A stretch of 64,000 nt of DNA from SIG701 sp045611685 (GTDB lineage Bacteria > Bacillota > Clostridia > Oscillospirales > CAG-272): the NCBI GenBank assembly GCA_045611685.1, contig JAZKXO010000097.1, positions 62,001-126,000 on the forward strand. Direction: 5' to 3'. Below are positions 49,782-59,746 of this stretch, piece after piece. The position numbers were made by a program, and so were the translations under genes. Each line of letters starts with the position of its first letter. The first letter of the stretch is position 1. The notes beneath the pieces were generated by a model that had not been told where the DNA came from, did no database searches, and saw only the letters and a list, made by a program, of their open reading frames with translations.

Positions 49782-50621
49782 ATGCGGCCATTTCTGAAAA
49801 ACAAATTTTTCATAACCGCCGTCATCATAGCCGTTCTTGCGGCTTTGGTGCCTACGGCTTTGTCCGCTGCGGGCGCTCATATGCCTCTTCGAAACTTCAC
49901 GAACGTCCTTCTCACCCCTCTCCAGAAGGGATTCAACTACATAACCGACGCGATCGACGGCTTCTCCTCGTACTTTACCGAGTTCGATGAACTCGTAGCG
50001 GAGAACGCCGCCTTAAAACAGGAGAACGCCGCGCTCCGCGACCGCCTCTATAACGCAGAGGAGATCGAAAACCTGAACGAATGGCTCGCAACGTTTCTTG
50101 AGATGAAGCGGGCGCACACCGATTTCCACCTTTCCGCCGCCAAGATCACGGGTCGGGAGAGCGGCAATTACATGACCGTCTTCACGGTTGACCAAGGCTC
50201 CGCCCACGGAATCACGAAAGGAATGCCCGTCGTCAGTGCGGAGGGCGTCATCGGCTACATCGCCGAGGTAGGACTTACCTGGTCCAAGGTAACGACGCTA
50301 CTCGAATCCGCCGCGTCTATCGGCGCATACGTGGAACGGACGGGCGAGCTCGGCCTTGTAGAGGGAAGCTTCTCTCTCGCCGCTGAGGGACTTTGCGAAA
50401 TCACCTACCTTCACGCCGACTCCGACGTAAAGGTGGGCGACCGCATCCTTACGACCGGCTACGGCAGCGTCTATCCCCGCGATCTCGTCATCGGCTACGT
50501 TACCGAGGTTCTCTCCGACGAATACAGCCGCACGATTACCGCGCGGATCTCCCCCGCCGTATCGCTTTCCGACCTTCACCAAGTGATGATTATTACCGAA
50601 TATGAAACCGTTACAGAATAA
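49782..50621 (+). CDS. mreC: Rod-shape-determining protein MreC
   Basis: The 279-aa protein has a short cytoplasmic start, one membrane helix (FFITAVIIAVLAALVPTAL), a coiled coil (ELVAENAALKQENAALRDRLYNAEE) and the MreC beta domains (VDQGSAHGITKGMPVVSAEGVIG and GDRILTTGYGSVYPRDLVIG). It scaffolds PBP2 and the elongasome outside the membrane. It overlaps mreD by 20 bp. Confidence 0.94.
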   Translation: MRPFLKNKFFITAVIIAVLAALVPTALSAAGAHMPLRNFTNVLLTPLQKGFNYITDAIDGFSSYFTEFDELVAENAALKQENAALRDRLYNAEEIENLNEWLATFLEMKRAHTDFHLSAAKITGRESGNYMTVFTVDQGSAHGITKGMPVVSAEGVIGYIAEVGLTWSKVTTLLESAASIGAYVERTGELGLVEGSFSLAAEGLCEITYLHADSDVKVGDRILTTGYGSVYPRDLVIGYVTEVLSDEYSRTITARISPAVSLSDLHQVMIITEYETVTE

Positions 50622-51432
50622 GCCGAAAAAACGGCGCGTCGACCGTGCCGTTCTTGAACTGCAAACGAAAGCGGTGCCGGCGCAAAAAACGGACCCGAAA
50701 ATCCAGGCCGCTCCCCCCAATGCCCGACAAAGCATCCCGCAGGGCACCCCGAAAAACACACGAAAGACAACCCCAAAGCCCACACCGAAAAAAGGGTGGC
50801 TGGGCATCTCATGGGACGAACTCTGTGAGGGAATCCGCACGCTTTGGAAACGGCTTCTTTCTTTTCTAAAACAGAAGATCGCCTCTTTGCCGTATCTTCT
50901 CCCCGAGGGGGATTTCGTCGTGAAAGCACTGATCACGGTGGGGCTCATTTTCTTTTTTGCACTTCTTCAAACAACGGTATTCGCCCGTTTTCGTCCGTTC
51001 GGCGCTATCCCCGATCTGATGCTCCCGCTGGTGATCGCAATCGCCATGACGGAGGGCGAAAAATGGGGTGCCGTCTCGGGCATCGCCGCCGCGTTCGTAA
51101 TTGAGTCGCTCGGCTCGACGGGCACCGTGCTTCTGCCCCTCTTTTACATGATAGCGGGATATTTTGCTCCGATTGTAACTACGCTGTACTTCACAGACTC
51201 CGTGCCCGTGCGTATCCTCTATACCGCCATCTCCGGCGTAGGGCGTGCAATTCTAACCTTTTTTTATCTCTCCGGGGCGGTGGACGAATTTCACTTCTTC
51301 CCCCTCGCCGGCTCGGTCGTTCTGCCGGAATACGCCGCCACGTTCTCTCTTGCCATCCTCGCTCATCTGACCGTACACCTCTCACTCCACCCGTTCCATA
51401 AATCCCGTGCGGAGCGGACGGAAACGCTCTAA
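50602..51432 (+). CDS. mreD: MreD with long basic cytoplasmic extension
   Basis: The 276-aa protein comprises an N-terminal Lys/Pro/Thr-rich extension of about 85-110 residues (QNKPKKRRVDRAVLELQTK onward, TPKNTRKTTPKPTPKKG) and then an MreD-type integral membrane domain with five to six helices (VVKALITVGLIFFFALLQ, PDLMLPLVIAIAMTEGEKWG, ALILAHLTVHL-like end). MreD is usually 160-180 aa, so the extension is atypical. The start at 50602 relies on coupling with mreC; no good ribosome site is seen. Confidence 0.88.
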   Translation: MKPLQNKPKKRRVDRAVLELQTKAVPAQKTDPKIQAAPPNARQSIPQGTPKNTRKTTPKPTPKKGWLGISWDELCEGIRTLWKRLLSFLKQKIASLPYLLPEGDFVVKALITVGLIFFFALLQTTVFARFRPFGAIPDLMLPLVIAIAMTEGEKWGAVSGIAAAFVIESLGSTGTVLLPLFYMIAGYFAPIVTTLYFTDSVPVRILYTAISGVGRAILTFFYLSGAVDEFHFFPLAGSVVLPEYAATFSLAILAHLTVHLSLHPFHKSRAERTETL

Positions 51433-51467
51433 CCTCGACACTTAACCGCAAGGAGGAAGAAGATACT

Positions 51468-53564
51468 ATGAAACAAAAACGCGCCTTTACCGCCCGATAC
51501 ATATCTCTCGCCGTTTTCTTCATCCTCGTTAGCCTTATATACATCGCGCGCCTCATCAACATCCAGATCGCCGGTCAGGATTTTTATACGATGGCGACCG
51601 GCAACGATTACAAATACCGCAAGGAAATCATCCAGGCACAAAGAGGCGAGATCTACGACCGTAACGGAAAGCCGCTCGTCGTAAACGAGTACACCTACTC
51701 GATCCACCTCGATGCCGGCAGTATGCCCGCTGCGCAAAAAGATAAAAACGAAGTTATCCTCGCGGTTCTGTCCCACGCCGCCGCTTTGGGTGAGTCGGAC
51801 ACATTTACCCTTCCCGCCTCCCCCTTTGCCTCCACCGTCACACCGGACGGCGAGACGCTTTATTTCGAATACAACGACCCGTATCTCGAAACGAGCTACG
51901 GACGGAAATTTTATAAACTCGTAACCGATCTGTCTCTCACAAAGGAAAGCCCCGCCCAGGATACCGCGGCCGTTCTTATGAAGCGCTACGGCATCGTAGA
52001 GACGGACAAAGACGGAAGCCTCACCTACAACTACGATCCCGACACGGCGGCGATTCTTCTCACCGTCCGCCTCGATATGGAGCTCAGAGATTTCTCGAAG
52101 GTTACGCCGTACACCCTTCTTGAAAACGTATCCTTCAAGCTGCTCTCCCGCATTGCGGAGGCAGGCCTGCGCGGCACGAAGCCATATACCTCGGCTACCC
52201 GCGCCTACACCTATCCCGGCTACGCCTCACACATTCTCGGCCGCGTGGGCAAGATCCAATCCGCGTACGTGGAGTATTACACAAACCTCGGCTATCCGCT
52301 CGATGCGACCGTAGGCATATCAGGTGCAGAGCAGGCGTTTGAGTCGTATCTCCGCGGCGAAGACGGTGAACGCACGATCGTGGAAGACGCCTACGGCAAC
52401 GTCATTGACGAGTACGTCAGCCGCGAGCCGCGTGCCGGCGCAAACGTTTATCTGACGATCGACATCGAAATGCAGATGAAGGCGGAGGACGCCTTAGCAA
52501 GCAACATAAGCTACATCGTAGAGACCGCCACGAAAAGCGGCAAGGAATTCTCCGGCGAGGACGCTGATTCCGGTGCGCTCACCGCCGTGGACGTAAAGAC
52601 CGGCGAGGTACTGGCGCTCGCCTCATACCCCACGTTTAATCTCGCTACGTACTCCACCGACGCCACGGCTCTCTACAATGACGCGCGCGGTCCCCTCTAC
52701 AACCGTGCGCTCCACGGTACGTATCCGCCCGGATCAACGTTCAAGATCGGCGTGGCGGCGGCGGCTCTCACCGAAGGGATCATCACCCCTAAAACGGAGA
52801 TCACCGCAACGGGCGTCTACGATTATTACTCCACCTATACGCCCACCTGCTGGATCTACAATATGTACGGCGGCAGCCACGGCCCCATCAACGTTACGAC
52901 CGCCATTCAGGTGTCCTGCAACTACTTCTTCTACGAAGTGGGGCGGCTGCTCACGATTGATACGATGAACCGCTACGACCGCGCGTTCGGCCTCGGCGTG
53001 AAAACGGGCATCGAGCTCGGTGAACAGACGGGCGTGCTCGCGGGCCCCGATTACCGAAACGAGCACGGCCTCGGTGCGTGGAACCCCGGCGATACGCTGG
53101 CGGCGGCGATCGGGCAGTCGGATAATCTGTTCACACCGCTTCAGCTGAGCGTCTATATGTCCTCGATCATCAACAGCGGCACGCGTATGCAGGCGCACAT
53201 TCTCTACAAGGTGGAATCGTTCCACACGGGCGAGGTGCTCTATAAAGCCGAGCCTACCGTCGCCGATGATTCGATCACACTTGAGAAAGAGGTGCACGAC
53301 GTACTTCTGAATGCCATGCGGCGCGTAACGGAAAACGGATCTGCCGCGCGCGTGTTCTCCTCCTACCCCATTGAGATCGGCGGTAAAACGGGCACGGCGC
53401 AGGTCAACGAAAACGAGAGCGACCACGCGATTTTCACCGCGTTCGCCCCGTTTGACGACCCACGTATCGCGGTTACGTGCCTCATTGAGCACGGCGCCAA
53501 CGGCACGGATGCCGGCTACGCGGTGCGCGACGTATTCGATCACTATTTTGAACTTGACAAATAA
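51468..53564 (+). CDS. mrdA: Penicillin-binding protein 2 (elongation transpeptidase)
   Basis: The 698-aa class B PBP has one N-terminal helix, the pedestal domain (RGEIYDRNGKPLVVNEYTYS, GAEQAFESYLRGEDG) and the transpeptidase domain. The active site is S423-T-F-K426 in PPGSTFKI, then SCN in VSCNYFFYEVG and KTG in GGKTGTAQVNEN. It crosslinks lateral-wall peptidoglycan under MreBCD. The partner rodA is not in this run. GGAGGAAG precedes ATG 51468, and a strong terminator ends the operon. Confidence 0.95.
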   Translation: MKQKRAFTARYISLAVFFILVSLIYIARLINIQIAGQDFYTMATGNDYKYRKEIIQAQRGEIYDRNGKPLVVNEYTYSIHLDAGSMPAAQKDKNEVILAVLSHAAALGESDTFTLPASPFASTVTPDGETLYFEYNDPYLETSYGRKFYKLVTDLSLTKESPAQDTAAVLMKRYGIVETDKDGSLTYNYDPDTAAILLTVRLDMELRDFSKVTPYTLLENVSFKLLSRIAEAGLRGTKPYTSATRAYTYPGYASHILGRVGKIQSAYVEYYTNLGYPLDATVGISGAEQAFESYLRGEDGERTIVEDAYGNVIDEYVSREPRAGANVYLTIDIEMQMKAEDALASNISYIVETATKSGKEFSGEDADSGALTAVDVKTGEVLALASYPTFNLATYSTDATALYNDARGPLYNRALHGTYPPGSTFKIGVAAAALTEGIITPKTEITATGVYDYYSTYTPTCWIYNMYGGSHGPINVTTAIQVSCNYFFYEVGRLLTIDTMNRYDRAFGLGVKTGIELGEQTGVLAGPDYRNEHGLGAWNPGDTLAAAIGQSDNLFTPLQLSVYMSSIINSGTRMQAHILYKVESFHTGEVLYKAEPTVADDSITLEKEVHDVLLNAMRRVTENGSAARVFSSYPIEIGGKTGTAQVNENESDHAIFTAFAPFDDPRIAVTCLIEHGANGTDAGYAVRDVFDHYFELDK

Positions 53565-53566
53565 TA

Positions 53567-53602
53567 AAAAAGCGGAGACTGCTTTTGCAGTTTCCGCTTT
53601 TT
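53567..53602. terminator. Bidirectional terminator (mrdA / Xre)
   Basis: A stem of about 15 bp built from AAAGCGGA-type and TCCGCTTT-type arms, with T runs on both sides, lies between convergent genes. Confidence 0.88.
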
Positions 53603-53976
53603 CAGTTGTTCTTTTTCAGTTTCGCTTCCCAGTAGGCGTCACTGATCGCTTTCATGACGAGGTCCTTATCCTCTTCGGAGAGTTCACCGCCGGCGAAAAG
53701 TCCGCCCGCCATCTCGTAAAGTTCCGATGCCTTCATCCTGGCGGTCAGCGCCGCGTCCTTCGATTCGGCATCGGGAGCTTCTCCGATCAGTTCATCTACC
53801 GTAATCCCGAACGCTTTGGCAATCTTCGCGTATACAGCGGTGCTTTTCGGATAAAACTTCCCCGTTTCGTAATTCTGATAATTGCGAAGGGGAATCCCAA
53901 TACGGCTTGCCATTTCTTCCTGCGTGAGTGATACTGCCGCACGCAGGCTCCTCAGTTTTTTTGCAAACGTATTCAT
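53602..53976 (-). CDS. Xre-family regulator
   Basis: The 124-aa protein has a Cro/CI-type HTH in the first 65 residues (LRAAVSLTQEEMASRIGI, recognition helix LRNYQNYETGKFYPKS, closing IAKAFGITVDELIG). The acidic C-terminal helical region (ELYEMAGGLFAGGELSEEDKDL) has the look of a multimerisation or ligand part, shared by many clostridial Xre proteins. Targets unknown. Confidence 0.85.
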   Translation of the reverse strand: MNTFAKKLRSLRAAVSLTQEEMASRIGIPLRNYQNYETGKFYPKSTAVYAKIAKAFGITVDELIGEAPDAESKDAALTARMKASELYEMAGGLFAGGELSEEDKDLVMKAISDAYWEAKLKKNN

Positions 53977-54054
53977 CGCGGCACTCCCTATATTAATGTA
54001 CGGATTTATTGTATCACGCGCACGATGGGCGTGTCAAGGGAAATCTTTTATACC

Positions 54055-54618
54055 TTACCGCTTCCCCTTCGGATAGCGCTTCGGGATAAGGTGCGCGGCC
54101 TCAAGCCCCACGATCACGGACGGAATGAGCGCCAGTTGAATCGCGATGCCGGGCAGAGACGTTACGAAATAGCTCACCGCCCACATCTTAAACGAATACG
54201 CACCGGCGGCAAAGATCAAAGCCTTTGCGGCACCTGCAAAAAGCCTGCCGCCGATCATAGCGACGAGAAGGCTCAGATACAAGTCGGCATACAGAAGCTT
54301 TGTGCGTACGAAGCGTATCATGAGCCCCGCGAGAAGTCCGTACACGGCGCACTCGACCATCATGGGAGGAAGATACGCCATAGACGGCATCTGCGTGATT
54401 ACAGACGACAAAAGCGGTCCTATGATCCCACAGAGGGTACCGTATACCGGACCTGCAATGAGTCCGCAAAGAAGCACGGGAATATGTATGGGTGAGATAA
54501 TGCTTCCCGCGTTGGGGATCGCGTGAAACGCTATGGGCAAAACGACGCACATTGCCATACACATAGCGGTAATCACAGCGCAACGGACATGCGTGAGACG
54601 AAATTTTTGTGCTTCCAT
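54055..54618 (-). CDS. ECF transporter S component
   Basis: The 187-aa integral membrane protein has six helices and the S-component start MEAQKFRLTHVRCAVITAMCMAM, with SIISPIHIPVLLCGLIAGP and MMVECAVYGLLAGL following. S components bind a vitamin or metal and use a shared EcfAAT module, not found here. The ligand cannot be told; pantothenate/folate-like carriers share this look. Start ATG 54618 has GGAGG at -8. It follows the kinase gene by 39 bp on the same strand. Confidence 0.82.
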   Translation of the reverse strand: MEAQKFRLTHVRCAVITAMCMAMCVVLPIAFHAIPNAGSIISPIHIPVLLCGLIAGPVYGTLCGIIGPLLSSVITQMPSMAYLPPMMVECAVYGLLAGLMIRFVRTKLLYADLYLSLLVAMIGGRLFAGAAKALIFAAGAYSFKMWAVSYFVTSLPGIAIQLALIPSVIVGLEAAHLIPKRYPKGKR

Positions 54619-54657
54619 AAAAGAGTCCTCCGAATGATAAAGCAAACGAAACCGTCC

Positions 54658-55728
54658 TCAGGATTCTCTCAGATCCATATCGGTCGTATCAATGATAAAG
54701 TCCGCAAAGGAACGGACGGAAAACGCTTTTTCATACTGCGTTTCCATCGGAATCCATTCCTCGATAAAACGCGTGAACAGCGCCTCATTGTGACAGCGCA
54801 GCTCGAGTCGTTCTCTTTGCGCCGCGGGGGTACAGCACACGTACGCCGTAAGATCATATGCCGCACGCAGATCGGGGTGAAGTGCATAAGAGCCTTCCAC
54901 TATCGTAAGCGGTCGGGCGGGCACCTCTCTCGGATCGCCGATCGCCATGCGGGAGCAGTCGAACGGACGGTAGGCAAACGGCAAGCCCGATCCGAGATGC
55001 GGAATCACTTCTTCCAAAAAGCGTTCACGGTGCATATTGCCGCCGGCTTCAGAAAGCCGTCGGGGCGTACGTAAAGGCGGCGGTAGAAAAAAGTCATCGA
55101 CGTATACCACTGCGGCATCGTACAGTTCCCGAAGAAGACGCGCGAGCGTACTCTTGCCGCTGCCGCACATGCCGTCCACGGCAAGAACAGCGTGTCCTTT
55201 TCCCGCTATCATCTCATCAATGGCGAAAAGAAGCGGCAAAAGCGGCACGTATTTTTCCGCGATCACGCGATAGGCAGGCGCGTATGCTTCCCTATAAGCA
55301 GAAGAATGACGCACCATAGGGCAGCCCGCCCCTCGGTAAGCGGCGAGGGCTTTCTCCCACACGTCCGCCGAGAATGGCATATCGCCGTTTCGTGCCATCT
55401 CCCCGCACACATCGAGGGTTTTCTGAAACCCATCGGGATCGCCTTTGTGAAGAGCGGCGCTCTTCACGAACAAGCGGTTTACCGTCGGAAGGGCGGCTTC
55501 GGGAATCCCCCCAAGATACAGTCTCACGACACCGCCGCCGATATTCTCAGTGCGAACGACGCCCTCCCTTTCGGGGAGCGCTTCCCACTCTTCTTTAAGA
55601 TACGCAAGGGATCTCTCGGCGTCGGAAATGATATGCCCGCCGCCGAACGCACGCTGATACAGAATCTTTATAACGTCGGTTGGCTCCATTTTCGGATACG
55701 CCAGAAAATGCGCTTTTACAATCTGCAT
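54658..55728 (-). CDS. Two-part protein: unknown N-domain plus uridine-kinase-like P-loop
   Basis: The 356-aa protein has an N-terminal region (1-175) of unrecognised type (YQRAFGGGHIISDAERSLAYL, VRLYLGGIPEAALPTVNRLF). A kinase domain follows with Walker A GMCGSGKST (about 193-201), a DDFFLPPPLRTPRRL substrate-lid segment, RPFDCSRMAI and EGSYALHP. These last features match uridine/phosphoribulokinase-like enzymes acting on vitamins or nucleosides. Operon linkage to an ECF S component suggests phosphorylation of an imported vitamin or nucleoside (inference). Confidence 0.78.
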   Translation of the reverse strand: MQIVKAHFLAYPKMEPTDVIKILYQRAFGGGHIISDAERSLAYLKEEWEALPEREGVVRTENIGGGVVRLYLGGIPEAALPTVNRLFVKSAALHKGDPDGFQKTLDVCGEMARNGDMPFSADVWEKALAAYRGAGCPMVRHSSAYREAYAPAYRVIAEKYVPLLPLLFAIDEMIAGKGHAVLAVDGMCGSGKSTLARLLRELYDAAVVYVDDFFLPPPLRTPRRLSEAGGNMHRERFLEEVIPHLGSGLPFAYRPFDCSRMAIGDPREVPARPLTIVEGSYALHPDLRAAYDLTAYVCCTPAAQRERLELRCHNEALFTRFIEEWIPMETQYEKAFSVRSFADFIIDTTDMDLRES

Positions 55729-55747
55729 AATACCTCTTAGATACTAA

Positions 55748-55777
55748 GAAACGGCATGACGTGAATCATGCCGTTTC
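55748..55777. terminator. Hairpin between kinase and SLH gene
   Basis: A 12-bp perfect stem GAAACGGCATGA/TCATGCCGTTTC lies 16 bp downstream of the large SLH gene (minus strand), whose transcript it should end. Confidence 0.85.
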
Positions 55778-55793
55778 CTCTTATTCATGAAAA

Positions 55794-58700
55794 TCAGGGA
55801 ATAAGATATTTCACGGGAGCATAGATACCCGAGCTGGTTTCCAGCATAATCCAAAGCGTACTGAACGCGTTCGAGGTAGGTGCGGGAATCACTGTTGCCT
55901 GCCCTGCCGTTACGTTCACGGTGCCTTTGTTTCCGTAAGCGTAGGCGCTGGAATAGCCACCGTTGAAGGTCAGAGCGGTATATTCCGTGGTAGCGTTGGT
56001 ATAGAAATACTTAACCGTACCGGTAACGCCCGGGAAAATGTACACACTGCTGTTCGGTCCGGGCAGAGGACTGCTCGTAAAGCCGGTAGCAGCAGATGAG
56101 CCGGAACTCGACGATCCGCCGGATACGGGAACGAAGATGACGTCCGTCTTATACGTACCGGTGTCAATCCAGATAGCAACGTTCTTGAGGGACATCGCCA
56201 TCGAACCGAGGCCGGGGATGGTGATGCTGCCCTGACCGAGCCTCATCGACAGATCAAGCGATCTGAGACCTGTCGTCGTGATCTCGTCCGTACCGGACAG
56301 GTACGCCATCATCCACGACTGGGAAGAATCACTCATCATTTCCGTCAGTTCTGCGTAATTCTCCGCATCGGTAAAGCAGTAATACAGTCTACCGAGAACA
56401 CTCGGCTGGTAGAACAGTACGCCGTTTAAGATGTACGGTTCGCCGACAAAACCGCTGATACCGCCGGAACCGCCGATGGTAGCTCCGGTCGTAGAGAGAA
56501 GCAAGGGAGCATAGTACATGTTATCCGTGTCGCGGAAAATAAGCACCATGTAACTGTACCCTGCAGAATTGAGCGTTGCCGTCTTAGCGCCGCCGGATGA
56601 GACCGTAATAGAGCCGGAGCCAAGACCGGAACCTGCGCCTGCGGAAATATATGCGCGGAAGAACTCCTCAGAGTTCGCAGGTACGCTTGCTGTATTCGTA
56701 TAGTACCAAAGGATGCTGCCCGCGCCGAGTGCATTGTAGGAAAGCATGGTAGCCGATCCGGTCGTCTGTGCGGTGGGCATCGTGGAGAAGCCGTAGGTAG
56801 AAGCACTACCAACTCCGCCAGCGCCCGTACTGGTGGAAAGGACTACGGGCTTATAGAAGATGCCGTCGTCATCCTCAAGCATCACGACTACATACTTGGG
56901 CACGTACAGATCAAGATATATCTCGATATCTCTGTTGGTTTTGGCAGTTACAAACTTATAGCCTGCATACGTGGTGTACTGTGCTTCCGTCTGCACCAGA
57001 TTTTTGAGCGTTTCCTCATCGGGGAGCTGCTCCTCATCCGTGAAGTAATACCAAACGGTACCGCTTACGGAAGCCGTCAGAGAGATCTTCGCCTTTCTGT
57101 CAGACTGCGTATATACGGGATTCTTGGTGAATCCGACCGTGTTATGTACGGTGGGTGCTTCCTGTGCGCCGATGAGCGAGATTACGATCGGCTGCATGGG
57201 CGTTGCCACAGGGGTCATAAAGGAAGTACCTGTGGTCTCCAGCATAAGAACGAGGTAGGCGCACTCTAGGCCCATCTGATTGGTAAGCGAGGTAGTGATG
57301 ATCTGTCTGCCGGCGCCAACAGCGGCAGTACCGCCGATCGGCGTAGACAGAGAGGACTTCGTAGCGTTCTCATAGTTCGCCTTGAAGGACGTAGCATCCG
57401 GCACAGAATTATTATCGGTAATGTAGTAATACAGTTTGCCGGCAGCAGTGGGCTCTACGTTAATCTGGAAGAAGCCGGAGTTCATCGCGGTGGACGGAAG
57501 AACGGAGAATCCGCTCGGGGAGAGGCTGACGGCAGAGGGCGCCGCAAGCGTCACCACTACAGGACAGTATTCCGTACCGTTCACGGAGGTGAGGCGAAGA
57601 ACGAGGTACGGATAGCTCTTGGCCGCAACCTGATCGGACAGCGCCGAAGCGTACGCAGTATCCTTACCTATGTCAAACAAGCCGGTAATCGATCTGGTAA
57701 GAGATTCGGATTTAGCGATATTCTCGAGATTTTTGGTAAACTGTTCTGCCGTAGGAACGGTCGCAGCGGTGCTGTAATAATACTCAATAGTACCGTGTTC
57801 GCCGGCGGTCAGCTTCAGTATGTACTTATCCGCCTCGAGGGCAACCGTCGGAGCTACGGTGAAGCCGGATTCGGTAATCACCGGAGCACCGGTTCTGGAA
57901 ATAACGATCGGCTGATACGGGTTACCGGTTGCATCCTTCAGTTGAAGGACAATGTATTCGTATGCAGATACCGCCGACTTCGCGAAGGTATTCTCACCGA
58001 CTACCTTGTTGGCAGTAACGGGAATCATACCCTTATGCGTGTTGGACGTGGCGGAGTAGTTCGTTGCAAATGCCGTGGACGTCGGAACCGTCGCCGTATT
58101 GGTATAGTAGTAAGAAACGAGACCCGTTACATTGGTCGTGAAGTTCAGCTTCTCATACGAGCCGCTCGCAGAAACGATCGGCGTTGCGGCAAAGCCGTTT
58201 GACGCCTTATTGGCGATCACCTTAGGCTGATACTTGACACCGTTTGAACTCTGCAGCATAACGACTACGTATGCGTATGCGGACACCTCAGAGGAGTCTG
58301 CAATCTTTTGATCTACCGTCGTATTGGCGGTAACGCCGATATACGCCTTCTTGCCTGCAGCAACGTAGGCGGTGTTGTAGGTTTCCTTCGTGGGGACAGT
58401 CTCGGAGTTGGTGAAGTAGTAATACAGTATACCGGTTGCGGTAGGCTTTGCGGTCAGATGACAGCCTGCCGTATACGCGTAGGTGGTAGGCTCAGCGGAG
58501 AAGCCGGTCTCCCCTGCGGCAGCAGCGCTGGTGTACGGATTGCCCGCAAACATAGCCGTGATACCGGTTGCAATCGTGTAAGAGGTGGGAACTACCGCAG
58601 ATTCAAATCCCGTTGCCTTAACGTTAGCGGCAGTCAGCGTGCCCGCACCGCCGAACGAAGAATTCTTCGCGGTGCTTTCGAGCGTCATCGCCTTAACGGA

Positions 58701-59648
58701 GGTACGCTGTACGGTCGTCATTTCGACCGGTGTTTTTGCCGTTACTGCTTCTACGGACGTTCCGCTGATAAGAGAAACGGACGCGGTATGTGCGATATTC
58801 GAATCCACAATGATCTGGTCTACGGTACATCCGGAAAGGATGACGGAGGTCGTTCCGCGCAGAACGAGCGTGTCCACATCACAGCCGCTGAGCGTAACAG
58901 TGCCGCTCGATGCACCCTCGGTGATGAGGAGTTTTCCTTTGATCGTTGCATTGGAAACCGTGATACCGGAAACACCGATTACGGCGTTTTCATCGTTAGC
59001 GTCAGCCTCGGTGCCGGTTGCGGATGTCTTGTAGATCGTACCTGCGGCACGGTAAAGGATAGCAGCCGCTTCAGAGCGCTTCAAAAGACCGTCGGGACGG
59101 AAGTTGCCGGTATCAGCATCTCCCTTAAAAAGGCCGATATAGCTGACCTGCAAAACGTAGTCGCGGAACTCGGAACGAATAGAAGTATAGTCGGGATATG
59201 TAGTCTGAGAAACCTTCTCGTTCTCACCGAGATTCATATAGCGTGCCAAAAGCGCGGCGGCTTCCTGGCGGGTGAGATTCTCATTCGGAGCAAAATAGGA
59301 GCCGTAGCCGAGGAGGAATCCCTGCGCGGCAGCTTTTCTGACGTAAGGATAGAACCAGTCAGTCGCAGCAACGTCGGAATAATTGACATCAGCCTCGGCG
59401 GTGAGACCAAACGTCTCCACCATCATTTTAACAAACTGGGAACGGGTAACCGGCACTTCGGGACGGAAGGAGCCGTCTTCGGCGTAGCCGTTCAGAATTT
59501 TCTTTCCAACCATGTAGTTGATTTCTTCTTTTGCCCATGCGGAAGATGCGGGCCAGTTCGCCTCGTCGGTGAACGCCGCAAAGACGCTCATCGGAAGACA
59601 CGAAACAAGAAGCACAAGAGAAAGGAGTAAGGCGGTTGCTCTTTTCAT
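55794..59648 (-). CDS. SLH-anchored surface protein with tandem beta repeats
   Basis: The 1284-aa extracellular protein starts with a signal peptide (MKRATALLLSLVLLVSCLPM), then three SLH motifs to about residue 205 (KKILNGYAEDGSFRPEVPVTRS and others) which hold it to the wall polymer. From 260 to 330 a run of short polar strands suggests a small beta-solenoid. From about 380 on at least eight degenerate repeats of roughly 100 aa follow, each with a YYYTNTxxVP block and a later YxYxVLxL block. The protein lacks Cys-rich or catalytic motifs. An S-layer-like or adhesin role is inferred. The start at 59648 has GGAG eight bases upstream. Confidence 0.88.
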   Translation of the reverse strand: MKRATALLLSLVLLVSCLPMSVFAAFTDEANWPASSAWAKEEINYMVGKKILNGYAEDGSFRPEVPVTRSQFVKMMVETFGLTAEADVNYSDVAATDWFYPYVRKAAAQGFLLGYGSYFAPNENLTRQEAAALLARYMNLGENEKVSQTTYPDYTSIRSEFRDYVLQVSYIGLFKGDADTGNFRPDGLLKRSEAAAILYRAAGTIYKTSATGTEADANDENAVIGVSGITVSNATIKGKLLITEGASSGTVTLSGCDVDTLVLRGTTSVILSGCTVDQIIVDSNIAHTASVSLISGTSVEAVTAKTPVEMTTVQRTSVKAMTLESTAKNSSFGGAGTLTAANVKATGFESAVVPTSYTIATGITAMFAGNPYTSAAAAGETGFSAEPTTYAYTAGCHLTAKPTATGILYYYFTNSETVPTKETYNTAYVAAGKKAYIGVTANTTVDQKIADSSEVSAYAYVVVMLQSSNGVKYQPKVIANKASNGFAATPIVSASGSYEKLNFTTNVTGLVSYYYTNTATVPTSTAFATNYSATSNTHKGMIPVTANKVVGENTFAKSAVSAYEYIVLQLKDATGNPYQPIVISRTGAPVITESGFTVAPTVALEADKYILKLTAGEHGTIEYYYSTAATVPTAEQFTKNLENIAKSESLTRSITGLFDIGKDTAYASALSDQVAAKSYPYLVLRLTSVNGTEYCPVVVTLAAPSAVSLSPSGFSVLPSTAMNSGFFQINVEPTAAGKLYYYITDNNSVPDATSFKANYENATKSSLSTPIGGTAAVGAGRQIITTSLTNQMGLECAYLVLMLETTGTSFMTPVATPMQPIVISLIGAQEAPTVHNTVGFTKNPVYTQSDRKAKISLTASVSGTVWYYFTDEEQLPDEETLKNLVQTEAQYTTYAGYKFVTAKTNRDIEIYLDLYVPKYVVVMLEDDDGIFYKPVVLSTSTGAGGVGSASTYGFSTMPTAQTTGSATMLSYNALGAGSILWYYTNTASVPANSEEFFRAYISAGAGSGLGSGSITVSSGGAKTATLNSAGYSYMVLIFRDTDNMYYAPLLLSTTGATIGGSGGISGFVGEPYILNGVLFYQPSVLGRLYYCFTDAENYAELTEMMSDSSQSWMMAYLSGTDEITTTGLRSLDLSMRLGQGSITIPGLGSMAMSLKNVAIWIDTGTYKTDVIFVPVSGGSSSSGSSAATGFTSSPLPGPNSSVYIFPGVTGTVKYFYTNATTEYTALTFNGGYSSAYAYGNKGTVNVTAGQATVIPAPTSNAFSTLWIMLETSSGIYAPVKYLIP

Positions 59649-59746
59649 TTCTTTATTCTCCGTTTCAAAAAATTTCATCATTTTATGTTCGCAATTTTTA
59701 TTCGCGGCGCCCTTGTTTTAGACACACGCAAAATTATCCTCTTTAT

